A DNA stretch of 64,000 bases from Candidatus Mycolicibacterium alkanivorans (GTDB taxonomy: Bacteria; Actinomycetota; Actinomycetes; Mycobacteriales; Mycobacteriaceae): positions 2,294,001 through 2,358,000 of the forward strand of contig NZ_JAIVFL010000001.1 in the NCBI RefSeq assembly GCF_022760805.1, in the 5' to 3' direction. Under the pieces are notes generated by a model. The model made no database searches. It had not been told where the DNA came from and saw nothing but the letters and a program-made list of their open reading frames with translations. Positions 55,062 through 62,495 of this stretch are shown piece after piece. The translations under genes were made by a program, and so were the position numbers. Each line of letters begins with the position of its first letter. Position 1 is the first letter of the stretch.

Positions 55062-56465
55062 GTGACCCGGACGACGGCATCGGCGGCGGGCAGCTGGCGC
55101 GAGCTGCTGGGCGACTACGGCGGTGCCACAACCGTGTTGGCCGGCGGGGTGGCGATCTATGCCACCAACGAGTTCATCACGATGAGCCTGCTGCCCAGCG
55201 CCGTCGCCGATATCGGCGGTGAGCGGTTCTACACCTGGGTGACGACCGTGTACCTGGTGTCGTCGGTGGTCGCGGCGACGACGGTGGGCCCGGTACTCAC
55301 CCGGTTCGGGCCGCGATGGTCCTATCTGGGCGCCCTGCTGTCGTTCAGCGTGGGCAGTGCACTGTGCACGTTGGCGCCGACCATGCAGCTGCTGCTGGTC
55401 GGTCGGGTGGTGCAGGGCCTGGCCGGTGGCCTGCTCGCCGGGCTCGGCTACGCAGTGATCGGCGCCGCGCTGCCAGATCGACTGTGGACCAGGGCGTCGG
55501 CGGCGGTGTCGGCCATGTGGGGGATCGGCACGCTCATCGGCCCGACCGCGGGTGGACTGTTCGCTCAATTCGGTTTATGGAGAGGCGGATTCGGGCTTCT
55601 CGCGGCGCTTGCGGTGGCGATGAGTCTGCTGGTGCCGATCGCGCTGCCTGCGCGGGTCCCAGCCTCCGACACGGGCTCGGCCGGCCCGCGGATCCCCGTC
55701 TGGTCGTTGCTGTTGCTGGGCTCGGCGGCGCTGGTGGTGAGCGTGGCGGCGATTCCCCGCAATACTGCGGTCACCGGGGGCCTGCTGGCCTTCAGTGTGG
55801 CGTTGGTGCTGGCGTTCATGGTCGTCGACCGGCGGGCCGGCACCGCGGTGTTGCCGCGCAGCGCATTCGGGCCCGGCCCGATGAAATGGATTTACGCCAC
55901 CCTGGGTCTGCTGATGGCCGCGACGATGGGCGACATGTATGTCCCGCTGTTCGGCCAGCGGCTCGGGGCGCTGGCCCCGGTGGTCGCGGGCTTCTTGGGC
56001 GCGGCCTTGTCGGTGGGCTGGACGGTTGGGGAGATCGCGAGCGCGTCGGTCACCGACGTCCGCGCCACGGTCCGGTTGGTGACGGTGGCGCCGCCGGTGA
56101 TGGCCGTCGGTCTGACCGTGGCCGCATTATCCCAAAAAGACGGCGCCTCAACGGGATACGTTGTCATCTGGGCGGTCGCGCTGGCGATCACCGGAGCGGG
56201 CATCGGGATCGCGTGGCCGCATCTGTCGGCGTGGGCGATGGGTGCTGTGCAGGACGCCCCTGCCGAGCAGGCGGTGGCCGCCGCGGCGATCAACACCGTG
56301 CAGTTGGTGTGCGGCGCGTTCGGCGCGGGACTTGCGGGCGTGGTGGTGAACCTGCGCGACTCGCCCGACGCCGCGGCGGGACGGTGGATGTTCGGGGTGT
56401 TCGCGGCATTCGCCGTGGTCGGCGTCGTGGCGTCCTACCGGTCGGGACGGGGCCAGGCTCACTAG
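55062..56465 (+). CDS. MFS drug/efflux transporter (Rv1634 type)
   Basis: 467 residues from GTG 55062 (MTRTTASAAGSWRELLGDY); GTG 55053 and ATG 55056 lie on or beside the -10 box TACGGT (55049-55054) and are less likely. About 14 hydrophobic spans in the DHA2-like layout, with FGPRWSYLGALLSFSVGSALC (motif A region), GRVVQGLAGGLLAGLGYAVIG and GIGTLIGPTAGGLFAQFG (motif C). A proton-driven exporter of unknown substrate, following uvrB as Rv1634 does. The last base of its TAG stop is supplied by the IS630 insertion. Confidence 0.9.
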   Translation: MTRTTASAAGSWRELLGDYGGATTVLAGGVAIYATNEFITMSLLPSAVADIGGERFYTWVTTVYLVSSVVAATTVGPVLTRFGPRWSYLGALLSFSVGSALCTLAPTMQLLLVGRVVQGLAGGLLAGLGYAVIGAALPDRLWTRASAAVSAMWGIGTLIGPTAGGLFAQFGLWRGGFGLLAALAVAMSLLVPIALPARVPASDTGSAGPRIPVWSLLLLGSAALVVSVAAIPRNTAVTGGLLAFSVALVLAFMVVDRRAGTAVLPRSAFGPGPMKWIYATLGLLMAATMGDMYVPLFGQRLGALAPVVAGFLGAALSVGWTVGEIASASVTDVRATVRLVTVAPPVMAVGLTVAALSQKDGASTGYVVIWAVALAITGAGIGIAWPHLSAWAMGAVQDAPAEQAVAAAAINTVQLVCGAFGAGLAGVVVNLRDSPDAAAGRWMFGVFAAFAVVGVVASYRSGRGQAH

Positions 56466-57650
56466 TGTCCCGCGTCAGTAATTCGTTTCATTAATAGTCC
56501 GAGTGATTTGAGGATCTGCTCGGCGGTCTTGGTCCAGATGAATGGTTTCGGGTTCTCGTTCCAGGCGGCGACCCAGGTGCGGATGTCGCGTTCGAGGGCC
56601 TGCACGCTGTGGTGGTCGCCGCGTTCGACGAGTTGTCGGGTGAGTTCGGCGAACCACCGTTGCACCTGGTTGATCCAGCTGGAATAGGTCGGCGTGAAGT
56701 GCATGTGGAAGCGGGGGTGGCGGTCGAGCCAGGTTTGCACGGTGGGCGCCTTGTGCGTGCCGTAGTTGTCGCAGACCAGGTGGATGTCGAGATGGTCGGG
56801 GACCTCGGTGTCGATCTTGGCGAGGAACCTGCGGAATTCGATCGCGCGGTGGCGGCGGTGCAGCGAAGAGATCACGGTGCCCTCGCCGATGTCGAAGGCG
56901 GCGAACAGGCTGGTGGTGCCGTGCCGGACGTAGTCGTGGGTGCGTTTCTCGGGCATGCCCGGCATCATCGGGAACGCCGGTTGGCTGCGGGCCAGGGCCT
57001 GGATCTGGGACTTCTCGTCCACCGACAACACCACCGCGGCCTCGGGCGGGTCGAGGTAGAGCCCGACAATGTCATAGACCTTCTCCACGAACAGCGGGTC
57101 GTTGGACAGCTTGAAGTGCTCGCTGCGATGGGGCTGCAGCTCAAAGGCCTTCCAGATCCGCCCAATGGTGGACTTCGACAGCCCGGCGCGTTCGGCCATC
57201 GATGTGCGCGACCAGTGCGTGGCGTGGGCGGGGACCGATTCCAAGGTGGCCACCACCACGTCCTCGACCTGCTCAGCGGTCACCGACGCCGGCCGGCCCG
57301 GCCGCGGGTCATCGACCAGCCCGTCCAACCTCGCCTCGACGAACCGGCGCCGCCACTTCCCGACTGTCGGCTGCGATACCCGCTCCCGGGCCGCGACCTC
57401 CTTGTTCGACAGCCCATCCGCACAGCCCAGCACGATCCGCGACCGCAACGCCAGCGCCTGCGAGGACTAGCGCCGCCGCGCCCACCGCGTCAGCGTCTGG
57501 CGCTCCTCGTCGCTCAACACCAGCTCCGCCATCGGTCTCCCGCGTGCCGCCATAAGCGAATCATCGCACAGCACAACCTGATTCACCGCGGGGGAACCCC
57601 TCCGGTCCATATCCATTACAATTATGTAACGAACTTCAGGCGCAGGACAC
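56465..57650 (-). mobile_element. IS630-family insertion sequence (1186 bp)
   Basis: Left end GTGTCCCGCGTCAGTAATTC at 56465 and, reading inward from 57650, GTGTCCTGCGCCTGAAGTTC, an imperfect inverted repeat. TA is present on both sides (56463-56464, 57651-57652), the IS630/Tc1 target duplication. The insertion sits in the CTAG shared by the stop codons of two convergent genes. It carries one transposase gene, which is broken by a nonsense codon. Confidence 0.9.
56468..57553 (-). pseudogene. IS630 family transposase with an in-frame amber codon
   Basis: From the ATG at 57553 the frame reads MAARGRPMAELVLSDEERQ then TLTRWARRR, TAG (about 57470-57468), SSQALALRSRIVLGCADGLS. The expected Lys before SSQALALR is replaced by a stop (AAG to TAG). 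Downstream the frame is intact: helix-turn-helix SNKEVAARERVSQPTVGKWRR, DDE residues in VLSVDEKSQIQAL, HLVCDNYGTHKAPTVQTWL and WINQVQRWFAELTRQ. Internal initiation at ATG 57448 would give a 328-residue protein lacking the first about 35 residues; activity is doubtful. Confidence 0.85.
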
Positions 57651-59278
57651 TAGTGGTCGGCGTAGTGGGTGGCGGCGCGGTGCGTCTTGGCCTTGTACAT
57701 CGCGGCGTCGGCGTCGCGCAGAATCCGCGCCGTATCGCGGGGATCTCCTGGCCCCACTTCGGCCACCCCGATGCTCGCGGTGATGCGGCAAAGTGTTCCG
57801 GCCACGTCCATTGGCATGGCGAGTGCGGCGTGGAGTCGGTCGGTCAGCCGCTTCATCGCGGAGCGGTCGAGATGGCCGAACAGCAGGGCGACGAATTCGT
57901 CGCCGCCGAGGCGGGCCAGGAAGTCCTCGGTGCGCAACGTGGAGCGCAATCGCTGAGCGGCGACCGTGATCACCGTGTCACCGGCGTGGTGGCCGAAGGC
58001 ATCGTTGATGGTCTTGACGTTGTCGAGGTCGACGAACATCACCGCGCCCAGCGTCGGCGGCTCGGCCTGCAGTGCACGTGATAGCTGCGCCTCGGCATAC
58101 GCCCGGTTGGGCAAGCCGGTGAGCGCATCGTGACGAGCCTGGTGGCTGAGCTGAATTTGTGCGGTGCGCTGCTCGGTGACGTCGGTGAAGGAGAGAAGCA
58201 CCCCCGACTGTCGGCTCCCGCCGGGATCGAGCAGACGACAGCAGACGGAGAGCCACCGGCGCGTCCCGTCGGGCCGGTCATGGCCAACTATCTCGTTTCG
58301 GATCGCAACGCCGCTATTCGTGGTCTTGGCGATGGGCCGTCGGTCGCCGCCGATCGGGGTGCCGTCAATGTCGCACAGCGGAGATAGGGCGGTCAGGGTG
58401 GCGTAATTTGGCACCGTGCCGTCGGGCGGGAATCCGAGGTAGTGGCGGGCGGCGGGATTGACCCATTCGGGCCGACCGTGTGAGTCGAACACCACCACCC
58501 CGTCGTCGAGGGAATCCACGATGGTCTGGAATCGCGCTTCGGCGCGTCGTAGCGCCGTGTGATCCGAGCACACGACGACGTAGCCATCGTCCATGCCGCC
58601 GACGGCCACCCGAATGTTGAGCTCCGTCCCGTCGGCGGCGTAGTGGGTGGCGTGCTCGACCCCGCCGCCCGCGGCGATCACGGCGGGGTCGAGGGCGGCG
58701 CCGACCGCCTCGCTGATCGGCACCGCCAGCGCGCGTGCGGCCGAGCGTTGGTAGATGGTTTCGGCGGCCTGGTTCCAACTGGTGACGGTGCCGGCAAACG
58801 AAGTGGCGATGATCGCATCGGTGGCGTGCGTAACCAAGGCCGCTTGGTAACGCAGCGTTGCCTGGGCAGCCTTGATCAGGGTCAGGTCCCGGAAGATAAC
58901 CTGGTAGGCGGGTTTGCCATCCCAGCTGGTCAACACGGAGACGACCTCGGCGTCCACGGGGCTGCCGTCCAGGCGCAGCATCACCGCCTCCGACGGTTCA
59001 GTGCTGTCGCCCGCCCGCTGCAGAATGGCGATGCGGGCCAGCATCGCAGCGACGGAATCAGGGTGCACGAAGTCGGTGATCAAATGTCCCAGCACGTCAT
59101 CGGCGTGCCGCGCGCCGATGCCCCGCACGCCCGCGGGATTGACGTAAACGACGCGTCCGTCGGCGTGCACGCACATCGGGTCGGGGCTGTGCTCCAGCAG
59201 CTCCCGATACCGCCGCTCGGCGGGATCAGGCGGCACAGAAACGTTGCCCGCACCCATGTCGCCGGGTCCAGCAGCCAT
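57650..59278 (-). CDS. Multi-PAS diguanylate cyclase (GGDEF)
   Basis: 542 residues from ATG 59278 (GTG and ATG alternatives nearby). Three PAS-like sensor units: YRELLEHSPDPMCVHADGRV (about 20-130), YQAALVTHATDAIIATSFAG (about 145-250) and FQTIVDSLDDGVVVFDSHGR (about 270-390). They are followed by a GGDEF domain with HDALTGLPNRAYAEAQ, FVDLDNVKTINDAFGHHAGD and intact LGGDEF near 458, so c-di-GMP synthesis is expected. No transmembrane spans. No EAL domain. Its stop codon TAG is completed by the end base of the IS630. Confidence 0.9.
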   Translation of the reverse strand: MAAGPGDMGAGNVSVPPDPAERRYRELLEHSPDPMCVHADGRVVYVNPAGVRGIGARHADDVLGHLITDFVHPDSVAAMLARIAILQRAGDSTEPSEAVMLRLDGSPVDAEVVSVLTSWDGKPAYQVIFRDLTLIKAAQATLRYQAALVTHATDAIIATSFAGTVTSWNQAAETIYQRSAARALAVPISEAVGAALDPAVIAAGGGVEHATHYAADGTELNIRVAVGGMDDGYVVVCSDHTALRRAEARFQTIVDSLDDGVVVFDSHGRPEWVNPAARHYLGFPPDGTVPNYATLTALSPLCDIDGTPIGGDRRPIAKTTNSGVAIRNEIVGHDRPDGTRRWLSVCCRLLDPGGSRQSGVLLSFTDVTEQRTAQIQLSHQARHDALTGLPNRAYAEAQLSRALQAEPPTLGAVMFVDLDNVKTINDAFGHHAGDTVITVAAQRLRSTLRTEDFLARLGGDEFVALLFGHLDRSAMKRLTDRLHAALAMPMDVAGTLCRITASIGVAEVGPGDPRDTARILRDADAAMYKAKTHRAATHYADH

Positions 59279-59463
59279 CAACAGGCCCCCAATCGCGAAT
59301 TTGCTGGCGACCCGCCAGCTTAGCCGCGGCAGTACTGGTAACCACACTGCCTACTGCGAGACCCCATGGTCCCTGACCCCATGGTGCCTGGTCAATTGCC
59401 GGGCGGTCGGCGTTAATCGAAGGTGGTCGCCCACTGCGGGCGCCAGAAATAGGAAGGCAACAC

Positions 59464-60630
59464 ATGATGATTTCAGCACCGATGACGATCACTGGGATCG
59501 GGGCCGTGACGGGCTACGGCTGGGGAACCCCGCCGCTGTGGGACGGACTGCTCAGCGGCAAACCTGCCGCGAGGCTGGTCGCCGGATTCGGCCGCAGCAG
59601 CGAGGAGAACGTGTGGCTGGCGCGCATCTCCGACGACGGTGACCCGTGCGATGGCCTGAGCCGGTTCGCCCGTGCTATGCGCGGAGCGGCCCGCGAAGCG
59701 ATCACCGACGCCGCCGCACGCGGCTGGAGGCCCGGGCGACGGGTCGGCCTGTTACACGCGGTGGTGATCTCGGAAGTGCAGGGCTGGCGCGACTTCTACC
59801 TCAAGGATGCTGCGCACCGGCGGATACGGGACTATCTGACGCTGATGCCGTCCACCCCCGTGTCGATGCTGATGCAGGAGTACGACTTTCATGGGCCGGC
59901 GATGAACGTCTCGGCGATGTGCTCCTCGGGCAACGCCGGGCTGATCACCGCGAAGATGTGGCTGGACAGCGGGTTCGTCGACGACGTCGTGTTCGTCTCC
60001 ACCGACCTGTCGCTGACACCGGAGAACGTGGAGCACTTCGTGCGCCTCGGCGTCGGGGTCGTGGACACCGAACCGCTGGACGCGTGCCGGCCCTTCCAGG
60101 AGGGCAGCCGCGGATTCCCCGCCGGTGAGGCCGCGATCTCCTTCGTGCTGTCCCAACGGACCGATCGCGCCTACGTCCGGGTGCTCGGTGGGGACATGAC
60201 CCACGATGCCCATCACCTGACCTCGGTCGACCCCGCCCGCACACAGGTCGACCTCTGCGTGCTCAACGCGCTGCACGCGGCGAACACCTCCGTCGACGAG
60301 GTCACCTACCTCAACGCCCACGGACCCGGCACCCAACAGTGCGACACCGCCGAAGCCGGACTCGTCGACGACGTCCTGCACGGAAGACCCGGCATCTACT
60401 CCATCAAGCAGATGGTCGGGCACTGCCAGGGCGCGGCCGCGGCCGTCGAACTCGCCGCCGCCGCCTTGGGCTACGCGCACCACGTCGTGCCAGCGCCGCC
60501 GACCGTCGCACCAGGTCATCGACGCCTGCTGGACGGACCCACACCGATGCGCGCGGGGGCGGTAACGCTGAAGACCTCCCTGGGCATGGGCGGACACAAC
60601 TCGGCGGTGGTCCTGGCACCGGCAGCCTGA
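59464..60630 (+). CDS. Stand-alone beta-ketoacyl synthase-like protein
   Basis: 388 residues from ATG 59464 (59467 also possible; AGGAAGG upstream). Thiolase/ketosynthase fold: VSAMCSSGNAGLITAKMW with the nucleophilic Cys near 153, YLNAHGPGTQQCDTAEAGL with one catalytic His near 285, and KQMVGHCQGAAAAVELAA with the second His near 319. The triad is therefore complete. No acyl carrier protein, reductase or chain-length-factor gene is adjacent. It may elongate an acyl chain or condense a specialised substrate. Two strong hairpins follow it. Confidence 0.82.
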   Translation: MMISAPMTITGIGAVTGYGWGTPPLWDGLLSGKPAARLVAGFGRSSEENVWLARISDDGDPCDGLSRFARAMRGAAREAITDAAARGWRPGRRVGLLHAVVISEVQGWRDFYLKDAAHRRIRDYLTLMPSTPVSMLMQEYDFHGPAMNVSAMCSSGNAGLITAKMWLDSGFVDDVVFVSTDLSLTPENVEHFVRLGVGVVDTEPLDACRPFQEGSRGFPAGEAAISFVLSQRTDRAYVRVLGGDMTHDAHHLTSVDPARTQVDLCVLNALHAANTSVDEVTYLNAHGPGTQQCDTAEAGLVDDVLHGRPGIYSIKQMVGHCQGAAAAVELAAAALGYAHHVVPAPPTVAPGHRRLLDGPTPMRAGAVTLKTSLGMGGHNSAVVLAPAA

Positions 60631-60634
60631 ACCC

Positions 60635-60716
60635 GCCGACGTCCGCCAACGATGCCGGACGTCGGCAGCGGCGGCCTCGCCACGGTCCCCTCGGACGCGT
60701 AATCCGAGGGGACCGT
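60635..60716 (+). terminator. Two tandem hairpins after the ketosynthase gene
   Basis: Hairpin 1: GCCGACGTCCG (60635-60645) / CGGACGTCGGC (60656-60666), 11 bp perfect. Hairpin 2: ACGGTCCCCTCGGA (60682-60695) / TCCGAGGGGACCGT (60703-60716), 14 bp perfect with a 7-nt loop. There is no T-tract, which is usual for mycobacterial terminators of this type. Confidence 0.75.
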
Positions 60717-61084
60717 CAGGCGCCCGGCCGCGGGGACTGCATCATGTCGAACAATCGGTGGCGTGTGGTGCCCGTTACTGGCCGGGCATTGTCGGGGCCG
60801 GTCGGGACGTGTTCGCCACCTCGGTCGTGACCGGATTCATGCCCGCCATCGCAGCAACTGGGCCAGCTGACCGGCTGACCAGCTCTGCGAGCTGGGCTAG
60901 CGGTGGGCTCGCGGCCCCGGCATCATCGGCCGACAGAAGTGGCCACGGCCGGGGCGCGATCCTACGATGCGCACGAGGTGACTCGTACCCCCGTCGGCTG
61001 GGCGGTCCACGAGCATTGATGCAGGTGAAATGGGGCCGCTAGCTCGACACCGGGGCTAGCTCGGGCTAGCTCGACAGGGAGATA
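60717..61084. other. Non-coding or decayed region with GCTAGCTCG repeats
   Basis: An open frame at 60758-61042 (MACGARYWPGIVGAGRDVFA...) shows no recognisable family and Ser/Ala/Gly shadow composition. Three copies of GCTAGCTCG occur at 61038-61046, 61055-61063 and 61065-61073, just before the MFS remnant; the first and last continue ACA. They could be an operator array or a duplication scar. Confidence 0.4.
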
Positions 61085-61306
61085 GTGAGTCATCGACTTG
61101 CCGGGCGGCGCATCGAGAGACGGTCGTCTGGAGGCGGTTCCGGTCCAGCGCCGCTGGCTCGGCGGTGGTGGGTGCTGGCCATCATCGGGGTCGCGCAGCT
61201 GATCGTGGTGGTGGTGATCGACATCACCATCGTCAACATCACCCCTGCCGTCCCGGCTGGCGACGTCGAATCCAAGCTCGCCTTGGGCTCACATCTGTTT
61301 TGCTAG
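61085..61306 (+). pseudogene. N-terminal remnant of an MFS (DHA2/EmrB type) transporter
   Basis: GTG 61085 behind AGGGAG encodes a basic N-terminus and then ARRWWVLAIIGVAQLIVVVV followed by IDITIVNITPAVPAG, the first transmembrane helix and the D-x-TIVN motif of the 14-span EmrB/QacA family. The frame then reads nonsense (DVESKLALGSHLFC) and stops, so more than 90 percent of the gene is missing. Confidence 0.7.
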
Positions 61307-61772
61307 GAACTCCGCCGAACGCACGGATACCACGCGTCCGTCACACTGAGTGAGAGCTCCGCGAGAACGTCACGAACGCAGATCACCCGGGGAGCTAATA
61401 CGTCTCGTCAAAGTGAGCCCCGGATAGGTCAAGGTGAGCCCCGGATAGATGGATTGCGGTACCGGGGTGCAGGAGCTGGCCGCTGGGAAGCGGCAGGCGG
61501 CGACCCAGGGCACTTGATCGGTCGCATGAACACCGCCGCTCCCGGGATATAGGCTGCACCCTCCCCGGCCGAGTCTTGCGCATGTGGAACGTGGAAACCC
61601 CGCCCCGGTCCGGGCAGTGTCTCGGTGAGTCGACCGTGAGGAAGACCGAACTCCTGGGCCGACCGCTGAAGGAGACGGTATGCACGGCACGGTTTCCTGT
61701 TGCCTTAGCAGCAGGGACGCGGTGATTCCACCCAGGTGCGAGTACGTTTTGCGGCGCCGATCTGCCGAGCTT
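61307..61772. other. Mobile-element debris, including IS21-like end repeats
   Basis: No intact gene. Two 21-bp direct repeats, GTCAAAGTGAGCCCCGGATAG (61407-61427) and GTCAAGGTGAGCCCCGGATA(G) (61428-61448), differ at one base and resemble the multiple terminal repeats of IS21-family elements. Antisense frames over this stretch give LSGAHLDLSGAHFDETY only because of these repeats. The rest has no feature I can support. Confidence 0.45.
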
Positions 61773-61813
61773 CACTCGGACTATTAATGAAACGAATTAC
61801 TGACGCGGGACAC
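61773..61813 (+). mobile_element. 41-bp orphan end of the IS630 element
   Basis: These 41 bp are the exact reverse complement of the left terminus of the IS630 at 56465-56505 and encode the last transposase residues LGLLMKRITDAGH. No other part of the element is present. The outer neighbour is CA instead of TA, so one edge has eroded. Confidence 0.9.
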
Positions 61814-61869
61814 CAGTCGTCCTTGTCGTCGATGCGGCGAACGCCGGTGACGCTCGCGACCGCGATGGG

Positions 61870-62173
61870 CGGGGTGAGTCCCAGGACGATCGCCCGTGCA
61901 CCGCTCCCAGGCGGGTGATGATCAGGCCGGCGCCGAGAAAGCCGATGCCGGAGACGATCTGCGCGGCGACGCGGGACGGGTCACATCAGGATCAGGGCGG
62001 CCCGCCGTGCCCACGATCGTCTGAGTGCGCACTCCGGCGCTTTCGCCGTGGATCTCCCGCTCCAGCCCGATGAGGGCGGTTGGTCCGAATGCGATCAGTA
62101 GCTCGACGATCTGTCGGCCGCCCTGCCCGGGCCCGCCGAGTAGGGATGGGTCAGCGACCAACCCTGTCTGCAT
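61870..62173 (-). pseudogene. Broken mgtC/sapB-family membrane protein gene
   Basis: From ATG 62173 the frame reads MQTGLVADPSLLGGPGQGG, then RQIVELLIAFGPTALIGLER and SAGVRTQTIVGTAG, the MgtC N-terminal hydrophobic segment and ER..G.SAG.RT loop. It then drops out of frame, and a second frame gives DPSRVAAQIVSGIGFLGAGL and IITRLGAVHG, a later MgtC block. About 30 codons between these are missing, and the C-terminus is cut before the IS630 scrap. MgtC aids survival at low Mg2+ in intact form. Confidence 0.8.
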
Positions 62174-62269
62174 GCCGAGACGGTATTCGCCGGACTTCGT
62201 CCAGCTAGCGATCATGCTGAGTCAAACGCTGTGTGCGACCGGCTCGTGCTGGAATCGTGACCGAGCGAT

Positions 62270-62343
62270 GCGGGTGTGGCTGAGTGGCTAGGCACCGGCC
62301 TGCAAAGCCGTTTACACGGGTTCGAATCCCGTCACTCGCTCCA
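62270..62343 (+). tRNA. tRNA-Cys (GCA)
   Basis: 74 nt with encoded CCA. Acceptor GCGGGTG pairs with CACTCGC (one G-T), T arm ACGGG-TTCGAAT-CCCGT, anticodon loop CTGCAAA between GGC and GCC, giving anticodon GCA for cysteine. It borders the decayed island on its left, a common integration boundary. Confidence 0.95.
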
Positions 62344-62346
62344 TGT

Positions 62347-62380
62347 CCCGCCCGCCCCCGAAGCCTCGGGGGCGGGCGGG
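62347..62380 (+). terminator. Hairpin terminator after tRNA-Cys
   Basis: Perfect 15-bp stem CCCGCCCGCCCCCGA / TCGGGGGCGGGCGGG with a 4-nt loop AGCC, starting 3 nt after the tRNA CCA. No T-tract. Confidence 0.85.
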
Positions 62381-62495
62381 GTAACCGCGGCAACACTGGT
62401 TTGCAACAGTTCGGTAACCCCCCGAAGTGCGCCACCGCCCTTTACTTACACGCCTGTAGTTTTCCCGTCAGACCTCACCACAGAACGGGGGAACC

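Noticed and set aside
60758..61042. 94-codon plus-strand ORF
   Set aside because: No start signal, no recognisable domain, and shadow-like composition in a decayed region.
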